Below, piece after piece: positions 42,502 through 51,275 of a DNA stretch of 64,000 nt. Source of the stretch: JAEUSE01 sp964648985. GTDB taxonomy: Bacteria; Patescibacteriota; Doudnabacteria; UBA920. The notes beneath the pieces are model-generated. The model saw only the letters and a list, made by a program, of their open reading frames with translations, was not told the DNA's origin and did not search any database. The first letter of the stretch is position 1, and the number at the start of each line of letters is the position of its first letter. A program made the position numbers and the translations under genes. The stretch lies in contig CAZYMS010000005.1 in the NCBI GenBank assembly GCA_964648985.1, positions 6,751-70,750 on the forward strand, in the 5' to 3' direction.

Positions 42502-43488
42502 ATGAGCGAATTTCGGCAAAATCCAATTACAAAACAGTGGGTACTTATTGCTCCCAAGAGGGCAATGCGGCCAGACCAATACAAAACATACAGTGTTATG
42601 GCTGGTGTGCCTGAACAGGATCCAGCCTGCGTCTTTTGTCCTGGCCGAGAGCCGGAAAATAACGAGCTTTTTCGCTATCCAACGGGTAGAGATTGGCAGA
42701 TTTGGGTTATAGAGAATAAATTCCATGCGCTGGATAGTATAAAAGTTTATAGGCATAAGGAATTTTATACCTCTATGGCAGGTCATGGGAGCCATGAGGT
42801 CGTGGTTACAAGGAGACACAATGAGCCAGTTGCCTTGCAGTCTGCTGCAACTATTGAATTATCGCTGCAGACATTTATAAATCGCTACACTGTTTTGGCT
42901 GAAGATGAAAAAGTTGCGTATATACAAGTTTTTCATAATCATGGTCGAGATGCAGGAGCGTCTCTTATCCACCCTCATTACCAAATAATGGCAACTCCTA
43001 TCGTGCCTCCGCACATACATCAAGAGGTGGCAGGATGTTATCATTATTATCAGCTCAATAAGACGTGCATATACTGCGACATAATTACGGAAGAGCGCAC
43101 GGTACAAGACAGGGTGGTATTTGAAACCGATGATTTTATAGTCCTCTCTGCATATGCGTCACGTAAACCATTTGAGACTTGGGTTCTTCCCAAAAAGCAC
43201 GGGGCGCGTTTTGAACAAATGAGTAACAGTGAGCTCAAAAACTTGTCATACGTTTTGAAGACAGTACTCGGACAGCTCTATACTAAATTAGCAGATCCTC
43301 CGTTAAACTTTTACTTTCATACGATGCCTCTTGCTCGGAGTGAGCATACCATGCGGGAAGAAGGTAGCTATCACTGGCATTTAACAATATTTCCACGTAT
43401 CACAATATGGGCAGGTTTTGAGTATGCTACAGGTATTCCTGTAAACCCTATGCCACCAGAGCAGGCAGTAGAATTTTTAAAGAGCTAA
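42502..43488 (+). CDS. galT: Galactose-1-phosphate uridylyltransferase-like protein
   Basis: 328 residues, HIT superfamily. The active site GASLIHPHYQ contains His157-Pro-His159, H159 being the uridylylated residue. Zinc-type cysteines are C43/C46 (CVFC) and C189/C192 (CIYC). The C-terminal half ends with HWHLTIFPRITIWAGFE. It may act on UDP-sugars in surface polysaccharide synthesis rather than galactose catabolism, since no galK/galE is beside it. tpiA starts 10 bases later. Confidence 0.9.
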   Translation: MSEFRQNPITKQWVLIAPKRAMRPDQYKTYSVMAGVPEQDPACVFCPGREPENNELFRYPTGRDWQIWVIENKFHALDSIKVYRHKEFYTSMAGHGSHEVVVTRRHNEPVALQSAATIELSLQTFINRYTVLAEDEKVAYIQVFHNHGRDAGASLIHPHYQIMATPIVPPHIHQEVAGCYHYYQLNKTCIYCDIITEERTVQDRVVFETDDFIVLSAYASRKPFETWVLPKKHGARFEQMSNSELKNLSYVLKTVLGQLYTKLADPPLNFYFHTMPLARSEHTMREEGSYHWHLTIFPRITIWAGFEYATGIPVNPMPPEQAVEFLKS

Positions 43489-43498
43489 TCACCTATAT

Positions 43499-44188
43499 AT
43501 GAAAAAACTTATTATCGGGAACTGGAAGTTAAATCCTATAACTGTGAAAGAGGCGGTAGCTCTTGCTAAGAAGATAGACCCAAAACCAAAGCATGAGGCT
43601 GTTATTTGTCCTCCTGCAGCATTCTTGGCATCTGTGCAATATCCACGACTTGGTGCTCAGGATTGTTTTTGGGAAAATAAAGGCGCACATACGGGGCAGG
43701 TTTCGCCTCTTACTCTGAAAAGCCTGAAGGTAAAATATTGCTTAGTAGGTCATAGTGAACGCAGAAATACTGGAGAGACAGAAGAAGGAATTCACAAAAA
43801 GATTGAATCCTTACTCTCAGTTGGTATTACCCCAGTTTTGTGCGTTGGCCATGGCACCTCAGTAAAGTCAGATGATCTGGAGGTGGTAGATATAGTTAGA
43901 GCGCAGCTCAAGAGTGCTTTAACTGGGGTTGATGCAGCTAAAGTTGTGGTTGCCTATGAACCCGTGTGGGCAATTGGTACTGGTACGCCAGCTACGCCCG
44001 ACCACGCAGAAAAGATTGCTCTATTTATTAAGACTAAATTTGGTGTTAAGCGGGTTATTTATGGAGCTAGTACAAACCCCTCAAATGCAAGAAGCTTTTT
44101 AATGCAACCCAACATCGATGGTCTATTACCTGGCGGTGCCAGTCTTTTGCCAAAGGATTTTAATGCAATGATTAATCTGGCTTTCTAG
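43499..44188 (+). CDS. tpiA: Triosephosphate isomerase
   Basis: 229 residues, slightly short for the family (~250). Catalytic residues are Lys10 (GNWKLN), His85 (VGHSERR) and Glu154 (YEPVWAIGTG). The phosphate loop reads YGASTNPSNA and LLPGGASL. It interconverts DHAP and glyceraldehyde-3-phosphate, feeding gap at 55422. Confidence 0.96.
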   Translation: MKKLIIGNWKLNPITVKEAVALAKKIDPKPKHEAVICPPAAFLASVQYPRLGAQDCFWENKGAHTGQVSPLTLKSLKVKYCLVGHSERRNTGETEEGIHKKIESLLSVGITPVLCVGHGTSVKSDDLEVVDIVRAQLKSALTGVDAAKVVVAYEPVWAIGTGTPATPDHAEKIALFIKTKFGVKRVIYGASTNPSNARSFLMQPNIDGLLPGGASLLPKDFNAMINLAF

Positions 44189-44260
44189 CTTGTAGGTTTT
44201 TAGCTTTCTAGACCGTGCCTTGAAGCTAAAAAGCTAAAAAGCTAAAAAGCTAAAAAGCTC
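44189..44260. repeat. Spacer inverted repeat, AGCTAAAA family, before rpiB
   Basis: The right arm has four exact agctaaaa octamers ending 3 bases before the ATG; the left arm agcttgtaggtttttagctttctag is complementary. Confidence 0.9.
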
Positions 44261-44262
44261 TC

Positions 44263-44706
44263 ATGTTATATATCGCATCTGATCACGGAGGGTTCACTTT
44301 AAAAGAACAACTTAAAGCGTGGCTGCTCGCAGAAGCTGGCCGTATATCCGATCTTGGACCCGAAACCTTGGTGCCTAGTGATGACTACCCAGATTATGCT
44401 AAAAAGGTTGCGGGCAAGGTATCTAAGAAGCCAGATGCCGATTTTGGTATACTCATATGTCGCAGCGGCCAAGGTGTATGCATTGCTGCTAATAAATTTA
44501 AAGGGGTACGCGCAGGTCTGGTCTGGAATGTAAAAGAAGCAAAAGCAAGCCGTAATGACGATCATACAAACATTTTGTGCTTGCCGTCCGATTATATAAA
44601 TTTCAAACAAGCACAGACTATTGTAAAAACCTGGCTAGAAACACCCTGGTCAAAAGATGTTAGGCATGTAAGGCGCATAAAAAAAATTAGCAAACTCGAA
44701 TTATAG
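44263..44706 (+). CDS. rpiB: Ribose-5-phosphate isomerase B
   Basis: 147 residues. LYIASDHGGFTLKE, DYPDYA and ICRSGQGVCIAANKFKGVRAG contain the family's Asp-His pair and active-site Cys. RNDDHTNILCLPSDYI and a final RHVRRI complete it. It links ribulose- and ribose-5-phosphate and works with rpe and transketolase nearby. Confidence 0.93.
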   Translation: MLYIASDHGGFTLKEQLKAWLLAEAGRISDLGPETLVPSDDYPDYAKKVAGKVSKKPDADFGILICRSGQGVCIAANKFKGVRAGLVWNVKEAKASRNDDHTNILCLPSDYINFKQAQTIVKTWLETPWSKDVRHVRRIKKISKLEL

Positions 44707-44759
44707 TTTAATGGTGGTTTGGACACTCTATTGCGACTATGGTTACACCATTTGCGAGC

Positions 44760-46316
44760 ATGGAACAAAATAATAACGTTGAACCTCCTAGATTAAGGGG
44801 GTTGTTAGGTAAGTTTTGGTTTTTAGGGTTAGTTTTAATATTATGTGGACCCTTATGGATGATGTTCGATCCGGGTGATTTAGAAATAGGAGAAATTCTC
44901 TATTTTGGTTTGTCTCTTCTTATTTTACCGGTCCTTTCCTTGTTGCTCTTTGTTGCTTTACTAGGCTTAGTATTGCGCGTTACATACAAGCCGAAAACGT
45001 GGAGTGTATATGTTATGGGTGTGTTGGTTGCGGGGCTCAGCGCATTGGTATTGGCAAGTCATAGGACGCTAGGTCATATGGCATTTAAGGCCGATATTGT
45101 GATTGGTCCTTTGCGTTATTGGCATGTCGTAGTTGATGCGATTGCAGTGGTCGCATGGATTATTGGACTTATATGGTTATTTAGTAAAGGGCAACAGAGT
45201 GCTATTCGAGCCCTGTGGGGATACACGCTCATAACTATTCTAATGGGGATATGTTTGCCTGCTGGTATTGGAGCGTATTCACAAGCAATAAGTAAGTCGT
45301 CCCCCGAGTGGACCGCATGGAGGCAAGGGGAGGCAAGTGAGCGAATCTGTAGCAATGTACTGTCCCGTGACAGGTATGATTGCTATCAGAAACTTGCTTC
45401 TGACACGAACACTCTCGACTACTGTGCACAGTCACGACCTGACCTAAGCTGCGCTCGGCCATTTGCCTTAAAGGGAGATTATAGCTTTTGTAATAATTCT
45501 ATGCTGGTAAAGGATAACCCTAAGGGCTGGCATCCTGAAGAAGTTGAGCTTGCATCTGGTGGGTCTGAGAAATACCAGAAAGAATTTTCTTTAAGTAGTA
45601 ATGATCTTATTCCGGTATACTGTGTTGCTGGTTTGTTGCACCAGCAATGGGCCGCGGATTGTGATTGGTTACCCCAGCAATCTGCCAGCGAGTGTCGTAC
45701 TCAGGAGGTTGGACTAGCATGTAACTATCTAGAAAATCACGCTCGGCCTGCATGCCTAAAAGCCCTTGGGGGAGAGGGTCTGTTCACTCAGGGCTGGTTT
45801 GATACGAATTTTCACATTTGGAATAATAAAGCTGTAAATTTTTATCCTAGTGGTACCGGTGCTACTGAATCGCTTGGCTATCTGCGTATCCCCGTAGGCA
45901 ACGCTACGGTATCTCGGGCATTTGATTCTGACCTTCCGAATAACGATGTAATAGTAAGACGCATCTTTCATGTACCTGGCCAGTCGGGGCGGGATGGTAC
46001 TGTGGCTGGGACATTTTTCGGTGCTGCTTCCCGGACTGCATCTATGGAAGCGGTTGAGAAAGCGGTATATGCTACTAACTACGAGCTACGACAATCTCCG
46101 GTATTGAATGATCAAAGCATTACCCTATTCGGCCAGCAGGCTCGGATGCGTACGTATAGTAATGCCGATACCTATGCATTACGAATTACATTTCGAGTCT
46201 TAACTTTTCGCTATAAAGATGCCAATTATGCTATGCTTTTTGATTCGTCGAGCACCTCGATAGATTGGCAAAATTTCCTTTCGCACATGTCACTACAAAC
46301 TATATGGCAACAATAG
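44760..46316 (+). CDS. Polytopic membrane protein with Cys-rich soluble domain, unknown
   Basis: 518 residues from MEQNNNVEPPR (an in-frame ATG lies 21 bases upstream). Five TM helices occupy the first ~180 residues; the rest is soluble with a cluster of cysteines (RICSNVLS, RYDCYQK, DYCAQ, LSCARP, YSFCNNS) spaced as if paired outside the cell. The end overlaps rpe by 13 bases. No family is recognised. Confidence 0.7.
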   Translation: MEQNNNVEPPRLRGLLGKFWFLGLVLILCGPLWMMFDPGDLEIGEILYFGLSLLILPVLSLLLFVALLGLVLRVTYKPKTWSVYVMGVLVAGLSALVLASHRTLGHMAFKADIVIGPLRYWHVVVDAIAVVAWIIGLIWLFSKGQQSAIRALWGYTLITILMGICLPAGIGAYSQAISKSSPEWTAWRQGEASERICSNVLSRDRYDCYQKLASDTNTLDYCAQSRPDLSCARPFALKGDYSFCNNSMLVKDNPKGWHPEEVELASGGSEKYQKEFSLSSNDLIPVYCVAGLLHQQWAADCDWLPQQSASECRTQEVGLACNYLENHARPACLKALGGEGLFTQGWFDTNFHIWNNKAVNFYPSGTGATESLGYLRIPVGNATVSRAFDSDLPNNDVIVRRIFHVPGQSGRDGTVAGTFFGAASRTASMEAVEKAVYATNYELRQSPVLNDQSITLFGQQARMRTYSNADTYALRITFRVLTFRYKDANYAMLFDSSSTSIDWQNFLSHMSLQTIWQQ

Positions 46317-46942
46317 TACCAGCAATCTTAGAAAAAACAAAAGAAGATTTTCAAGCACGAGCTCAAAGATTTGAGCGCCTTTTGAACGTTCAAAGAATTC
46401 AGGTAGATGTAGCAGATGGCAAGTTTGTTGGGAATACTACACTCCTGGCCTCGGATATAGACGTGCTCAGTCCGAACTATATATGGGAGGCGCACCTCAT
46501 GGTAGAAGAGCCTGTAGATTTTTTTGATTACCAAATGCTTGGGTTTACGGTAATCATTGTGCATTTTGAAGCGTTTAAAAACGAGCGCGTACTTGTATCG
46601 TCATTGGCCCAAATTCGCACACTGGGGCTTAAGGTGGGCTTGGCATTTAATCCAGAAACTCCCATTGCCTTAGTTGCGCCCTATGTAGATTACATAGATC
46701 AGTTCACAGTATTGAGTGTGCACCCGGGTATGCAAGGTGCGAAATTTGTTACGGAATCCCTTGGTCGTATTGCCGGGTTGCGTGCTGCGTGTCCGCATGC
46801 AATTATAGAGGTCGATGGGGGGATTTCTCTTGAAACCGCAAAAGCAGTAGCACTAGCTGGTGCAGACATGCTGGTAGTTGGCTCTGCTCTTTGGGATGAT
46901 ACTAGTAGAATATTTGAGGACTTACAAGCCTTAGTTGTATAA
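46304..46942 (+). CDS. rpe: Ribulose-phosphate 3-epimerase-like protein
   Basis: 212 residues from MATIVPAILEKTKED. TIM-barrel motifs: RIQVDVADGKFVGN, WEAHLMVEEP (H64), VLSVHPGMQG and IIEVDGGIS. The first metal-binding His of the family (IHVDVMDG) is Gln33 here (codon 46400-46402), while the neighbouring Asp and the other His and Asp ligands remain. It may still be the epimerase with altered metal binding, or a divergent pentose-phosphate isomerase. The start overlaps the preceding gene. Confidence 0.8.
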   Translation: MATIVPAILEKTKEDFQARAQRFERLLNVQRIQVDVADGKFVGNTTLLASDIDVLSPNYIWEAHLMVEEPVDFFDYQMLGFTVIIVHFEAFKNERVLVSSLAQIRTLGLKVGLAFNPETPIALVAPYVDYIDQFTVLSVHPGMQGAKFVTESLGRIAGLRAACPHAIIEVDGGISLETAKAVALAGADMLVVGSALWDDTSRIFEDLQALVV

Positions 46943-46948
46943 CCACTT

Positions 46949-47806
46949 ATGACTAATACGTCATTGGCAAGAACAAATAGTCAGCCCGGGATAATGCTTA
47001 ATCAAGTATTGCCTATCTTTTTAACGCTGGTTGTATTTTTAGCATTGGTGGGAGTGTTGTGGGGGGAAATATATCTTCTGAACAAGACAGCGCAGAGTGG
47101 GATAGGTCTTCAGCTGCATGTGGGCGATATTCTCCTTGGATTAACTATTTACCTAAAAACTTCCGTAGATTTTGCCATTTTTATGGCCCGACTCATGGAA
47201 ACTAATTCTGGAGTAAAGAGTCGCATAGCAATTGAACTGGGTACAGCCGTAGGGAATGCTGCGGGAACTATGGTTGTGTTGGCGCTGTGGGCGTTTTTCA
47301 AAGAAGTGCGGCCTTTGCTTGCCTTAATGATACTTATTGCGGCATTGGTGCTTTTTCAACTTGCAGAAGAAGGCCTGGAGCATGCTAAAGATGGTGATGC
47401 GCGATATCCTCGATGGTTTCGAAAGTTTGTATCTGCACTTGAATACGTACTTGAACGGATAAATAGGGCCATTGCTCCGGTGCTGCGATATATAATTCCC
47501 AAAGTCAGTATGTCAGGACGTGGGGGCTTGCGTTTCTGGCCCTTAATGGGATTTGCATTTACTATTCCTTTCATATTGGGTTTGGATGACTTTGCTGGCT
47601 ATGTTCCAGTATTTAATGTGGTAAATGTATATGGTTTTGCGGTGGGCGTGTTCGCGGGGCATATGTTGTTAAATATTTTGCTCTATATTTCACCCACTGC
47701 AACAGTTCGGGTGGTAAAAAACCCAATTATATCCCTTGTGGGTAGCTTGGCATTTATCGGATTGGCAATATGGGGTATAGTAGAGGTAGTGCATTTATTG
47801 GTGTAA
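46949..47806 (+). CDS. Polytopic membrane protein, unknown
   Basis: 285 residues with about seven TM helices; charged segments such as KTSVDFAIFMARLMETNSGV and EEGLEHAKDGDARYPRWF lie between them. The symmetry (two groups of three helices around a long loop) recalls small cation or metabolite exporters, but no signature is visible. It sits 6 bases after rpe, so is likely in the same transcript. Confidence 0.7.
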   Translation: MTNTSLARTNSQPGIMLNQVLPIFLTLVVFLALVGVLWGEIYLLNKTAQSGIGLQLHVGDILLGLTIYLKTSVDFAIFMARLMETNSGVKSRIAIELGTAVGNAAGTMVVLALWAFFKEVRPLLALMILIAALVLFQLAEEGLEHAKDGDARYPRWFRKFVSALEYVLERINRAIAPVLRYIIPKVSMSGRGGLRFWPLMGFAFTIPFILGLDDFAGYVPVFNVVNVYGFAVGVFAGHMLLNILLYISPTATVRVVKNPIISLVGSLAFIGLAIWGIVEVVHLLV

Positions 47807-47810
47807 ATCT

Positions 47811-48065
47811 TTGAAACAAAAACGGTTGCTATATGAACTATGCGGGTATGGTGGAATGATGTGCATTCTGTGCGCGTACCTTAGTGTCTCTTTTGGATGG
47901 CTTCGCGCGGAGGGTTTCTCATACCAGGGCCTTAACTTAATTGGCTCTATCGGAAATATTATGTACTATCGCTATAAGCGTGCATACTCAGGAGAAATCC
48001 TTGATGCAGTATGGGCCTTTGTTGCAGTACTTGCAATTGTGCGACTGCTCAGTATTTGGTTATAA
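47811..48065 (+). CDS. Small membrane protein, CBU_0592-like
   Basis: 84 residues from a TTG start (KQKRLLYELCGYGGMM). Three TM helices; YQGLNLIGSIGNIMYYRYKR with a following AVWAFVAVLAIVRLL match the CBU_0592-like family pattern of a conserved N-L-x-G turn and W in the last helix. Function of the family is unknown. It lies 4 bases after the preceding gene. Confidence 0.7.
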   Translation: MKQKRLLYELCGYGGMMCILCAYLSVSFGWLRAEGFSYQGLNLIGSIGNIMYYRYKRAYSGEILDAVWAFVAVLAIVRLLSIWL

Positions 48066-48078
48066 CTATTTCGAAACT

Positions 48079-48966
48079 ATGAATCCGTTTAATTTATCTA
48101 TTACTGAACTAAAATATAAAGCCAATGATATTCGCCAGGATATTATTCAAATGTTGCTCGCTGCCAAGTCTGGTCATAGTGCGGGGCCATTGGGTATAGC
48201 TGACATTTTTTCAGCCCTCTATTTTAAGGTGGTTGTACATGATCCACACAATCCCACATGGGAAGGGCGAGATAGGCTTGTGCTATCGTGCGGTCACACG
48301 TGTCCAGTACTCTACGCAGCTTTAGGTGAGGCAGGATATTTTCCTAAAGAAGAGCTTCTTACCTTGCGTAAGTTAGGTACAAGGCTCCATGGTCATCCTC
48401 ATAATTTGGCACTTCCCGGGCTTGAAACGTCAAGTGGTCCCCTGGCTCAAGGATCTTCTCAGGCGGTTGGTATGGCGCTGGCTTTGAACATGGATCACGC
48501 TAGGCAGCGGGTATATTTAGTCATGTCAGACGGGGAACAAAACGAAGGGCAGGTCTGGGAGGCAGTTATGTTCGCCGGCGCAAGAAAGCTGCATAATATT
48601 ACTGCGATTATAGATCGCAATAATATTCAAATAGACGGCTACACCGAAGATGTAATGCCTCTTGAAAGCCTTCGCGCAAAATATGAAGCGTTTAACTGGC
48701 ACGTGCTTGAAGTAGACGGTCATAACATGCAACAGATTATTGATGCCTGTAATGAAGCGAAGGCTATTTATGAAAAACCAACTGTGATTATTGCTCATAC
48801 TATTCCAGGTAAAGGGGTAGATTTTATGGAAGGGGATTATAAGTGGCATGGTGCTCCGCCCGGAGGCTTGGACGTTCCGGGTGAACCACCAAAAAAAGAA
48901 CAGGGAAGAATAGCCCTAGAAGAGTTGCGTACGCTACGCGGCCAAATAAAGGGTGAACATGAGTAG
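48079..48966 (+). CDS. Transketolase, N-terminal (TPP-binding) subunit
   Basis: 295 residues from MNPFNLSITELKYKAND. HSAGPLGIADIFSALYF, the GDGE-type TPP/Mg motif as SDGEQNEGQVWEAV, IIDRNNIQIDG and the WHGAPPG end are diagnostic. It is the first half of a split transketolase; the second half is at 51276, separated by a pseudogene and a DUF2339 gene. The two together move two-carbon units between pentose and hexose phosphates. Confidence 0.93.
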   Translation: MNPFNLSITELKYKANDIRQDIIQMLLAAKSGHSAGPLGIADIFSALYFKVVVHDPHNPTWEGRDRLVLSCGHTCPVLYAALGEAGYFPKEELLTLRKLGTRLHGHPHNLALPGLETSSGPLAQGSSQAVGMALALNMDHARQRVYLVMSDGEQNEGQVWEAVMFAGARKLHNITAIIDRNNIQIDGYTEDVMPLESLRAKYEAFNWHVLEVDGHNMQQIIDACNEAKAIYEKPTVIIAHTIPGKGVDFMEGDYKWHGAPPGGLDVPGEPPKKEQGRIALEELRTLRGQIKGEHE

Positions 48967-49375
48967 TACTAATGACAAATTGAGCAAAAATAATAAAAAT
49001 ATGTCAAAGCAAGACTTAAAAATGCGAACTAAGGAATTTGCAATACGAATAATCAAGCTATAGTCCAGTAGTTGGGCGAGCATGGACCCGGTGCCGCTGA
49101 AATTCTTGCAAATGGTCAACTGATTCGCTCTGGCACAGCTGTTGCAGCGGGTTATCGCGCTGCATGCAGGTGTAAATCGAGAAAAGATTTTATCTCAAAA
49201 ATGGGCACTGAAATTGAAGAATGTGACGAAACGCAGCTTTGGTTAGAAGCTTCTACCCGATTCAAATTTGGTTAAGAGTGAACTTATCAAGGGACTTCTT
49301 AAAGAATCTAGTGAATTAACAGCTATTATGACTGCATCAAAAAAATCTGCTATCAATAACCAGCGTCTTAAATGA
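48959..49375 (+). pseudogene. Broken four-helix-bundle (S23/IVP-type) protein gene
   Basis: Three frames hold consecutive parts of one protein: MSKQDLKMRTKEFAIRIIKL (48959-49062 region), then LIRSGTAVAAGYRAACRCKS and RKDFISKMGTEIEECDETQLWLE (49072-49255), then LLPDSNLVKSELIKGLLKE and a C-terminal helix to 49375. Two frameshifts separate them. The family (23S rRNA intervening-sequence protein) is usually ~120 residues. Its ATG overlaps the transketolase stop. An intact, clearly different member lies at 59929. Confidence 0.8.
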
Positions 49376-49416
49376 GTTTGCCATTTTTTATTTTTGTCAT
49401 CTTTGTCATTTAACTT

Positions 49417-51255
49417 ATGTCATTTATATTATTTGTAGCAATTGTCGGCCTGTTCATGTATCTCCAGAGCGTCTCAAACAGGTTGACGCGGCTTGAATCA
49501 CGCATGCGGAGTAATGCTGCACCGACTCCACAGTCTGTTACTGGGACGAGTCAGGTTCACATGGCAGATGCGGTAACCGCTGCCATGCAAGGGCAAACTC
49601 AGCAAGCAGCGGGTAGCATACAGGCCAGTGAACCCATTCCTGCTGTACCTCTTACTGCTTCTGCACCTCCCGTAGGTTTGCAACGTCCTGTCAGTGATAT
49701 AAGTGCAGCGCAATGGGTTGGTGGGGTCGGTGCGTTGGCGCTTTTGCTTGGTATAGGATTTTTCTTTAAGTACGCAATTGACCAGGGGTGGATCACCGAG
49801 TGGATGCGGATTATTCTTGGCCTTGCTGTTGGCGGTTTGTTGGTGCTGCTGGGTGATTTATGGAAACAGAAGTACGCAAAATATTCTCATGTGCTTACTG
49901 GGAGTGGTCTTGCTGTTCTTTACTTCACTATTTTTGCTGCCTACCAGTATTACCACAAGCTTGACCAACCTATAGCATTCTTCTGTACCATAGTTGTAAC
50001 CGTGATTGGTATTGCCCTTTCCTATAGATATAATTCGAAAGCGCTTGGATTGTTCGCTGTTGCCGGGGGGTATATTTCTCCCTTACTGGTTGGTTCTGGA
50101 GAAAATAAACAAGTCGGTCTATTTATTTATTTAACTATAGTTAACGTAGGAGTACTTCTCATGCTGCTTAAGCAGTATTGGGCTGAGCTCTTGTTCGTCG
50201 CGTTCTTTGGTACCGCTATTGGTTTTACCGCTTGGTTTACTTCATTCTCCGCTCCGGAAAATACCGGCGTGAGTGTTGCATTTCTCTTGTTCAACTATCT
50301 TCTCGTAGGGGTAATCACTGCAACAATCTTTCGTAAATTGCATGAGTCGAAACAGTTACCACCCGATACGGACATACATCTCGGTGTTTTTTACTCTCTC
50401 TTTGGCGTAAGTATGTTTGCCGTCATTAGCGGCCTACTGTATGGTCACTTTAGAGATTATGTGGGACCGGTTATGCTCCTGCTTGGAGTTGTAACATTCA
50501 TGTCTTATGCGGTTATGGACCGGCTTGAGTATGTTCGTATTAACTATCCTTTATCTTTCGTAGGTGCAAAATTTTTAGTTGCTGCTGCGCTCTGGCAGTT
50601 TACGGGGGCTACAGAGAACATATATTTAATGGGACTGTCTGCGATTGGAATTGGAATTGGTTTTTTGGTTAAGCGAAAAGATTTACGGGTATGGGGCCTT
50701 ATTCTGTTGCTTCTGACTACGCTTAAGGTGGTGCTCTCAGACTATATCTCAGATAGTTTTGCTTTCCTATTCAATATTCGCTTTGGCATGGAGCTGCTAG
50801 CTAGTGCTGCCTTGCTTGTGACAGCCTATATATATGAAACGTATCCTATTGAACCAGATGAGCAACAGGTTCCCGCAATAACTAGAGCTGCAGTGACCAT
50901 GGTGGTTTGGCTTGCGGGCTCTCAGGAAATACTGACGCAGTTTCCAGGTTTTGAAAACAGCAATACTCGGAATTTGCTACTTAGTATTTGGTGGATGGTC
51001 TATGCTGGTGTTCTGGCAATTATCGGTGGAGTAAGGGGTTTTCATATATTACGTAAGGCAGCTGTTGTCTTGTTCTCCATAACTGTTGTTAAAGTATTCC
51101 TCTACGATGTTCAGACCCTTGAGCTTGGCTATCGAGTAGTGTCGTTTATTTTACTCGGGGTAATTTTGCTTTCAGTGGCATTTTTCTATCAGAAACATAA
51201 AGATAGGTTGCAACGTTTTCTAACGGGTGAAGCTAAGGAAATTCCTAACTCCTAA
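49417..51255 (+). CDS. DUF2339 family membrane protein
   Basis: 612 residues. An N-terminal TM and short coiled coil (VSNRLTRLESRM), a Pro/Ala linker, then AQWVGGVGALALLLGIGFFF and KYAIDQGWITEWMRI, the typical DUF2339 opening, followed by ~16 further TM helices. Function of the family is unknown. The stop codon lies in a cctaact heptad repeat. It separates the two transketolase genes. Confidence 0.88.
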   Translation: MSFILFVAIVGLFMYLQSVSNRLTRLESRMRSNAAPTPQSVTGTSQVHMADAVTAAMQGQTQQAAGSIQASEPIPAVPLTASAPPVGLQRPVSDISAAQWVGGVGALALLLGIGFFFKYAIDQGWITEWMRIILGLAVGGLLVLLGDLWKQKYAKYSHVLTGSGLAVLYFTIFAAYQYYHKLDQPIAFFCTIVVTVIGIALSYRYNSKALGLFAVAGGYISPLLVGSGENKQVGLFIYLTIVNVGVLLMLLKQYWAELLFVAFFGTAIGFTAWFTSFSAPENTGVSVAFLLFNYLLVGVITATIFRKLHESKQLPPDTDIHLGVFYSLFGVSMFAVISGLLYGHFRDYVGPVMLLLGVVTFMSYAVMDRLEYVRINYPLSFVGAKFLVAAALWQFTGATENIYLMGLSAIGIGIGFLVKRKDLRVWGLILLLLTTLKVVLSDYISDSFAFLFNIRFGMELLASAALLVTAYIYETYPIEPDEQQVPAITRAAVTMVVWLAGSQEILTQFPGFENSNTRNLLLSIWWMVYAGVLAIIGGVRGFHILRKAAVVLFSITVVKVFLYDVQTLELGYRVVSFILLGVILLSVAFFYQKHKDRLQRFLTGEAKEIPNS

Positions 51256-51275
51256 CTCCTAACTCCTAAATTCTA
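51241..51275 (+). repeat. CCTAACT heptad repeat over a stop codon
   Basis: tcctaac three times, then tcctaaa and ttctaat, covering the last codons and stop of the DUF2339 gene and ending at the next ATG. Confidence 0.85.

Noticed and set aside
49072..49275. A separate 67-residue gene from a TTG start
   Set aside because: It is the middle part of the frameshifted four-helix-bundle pseudogene.
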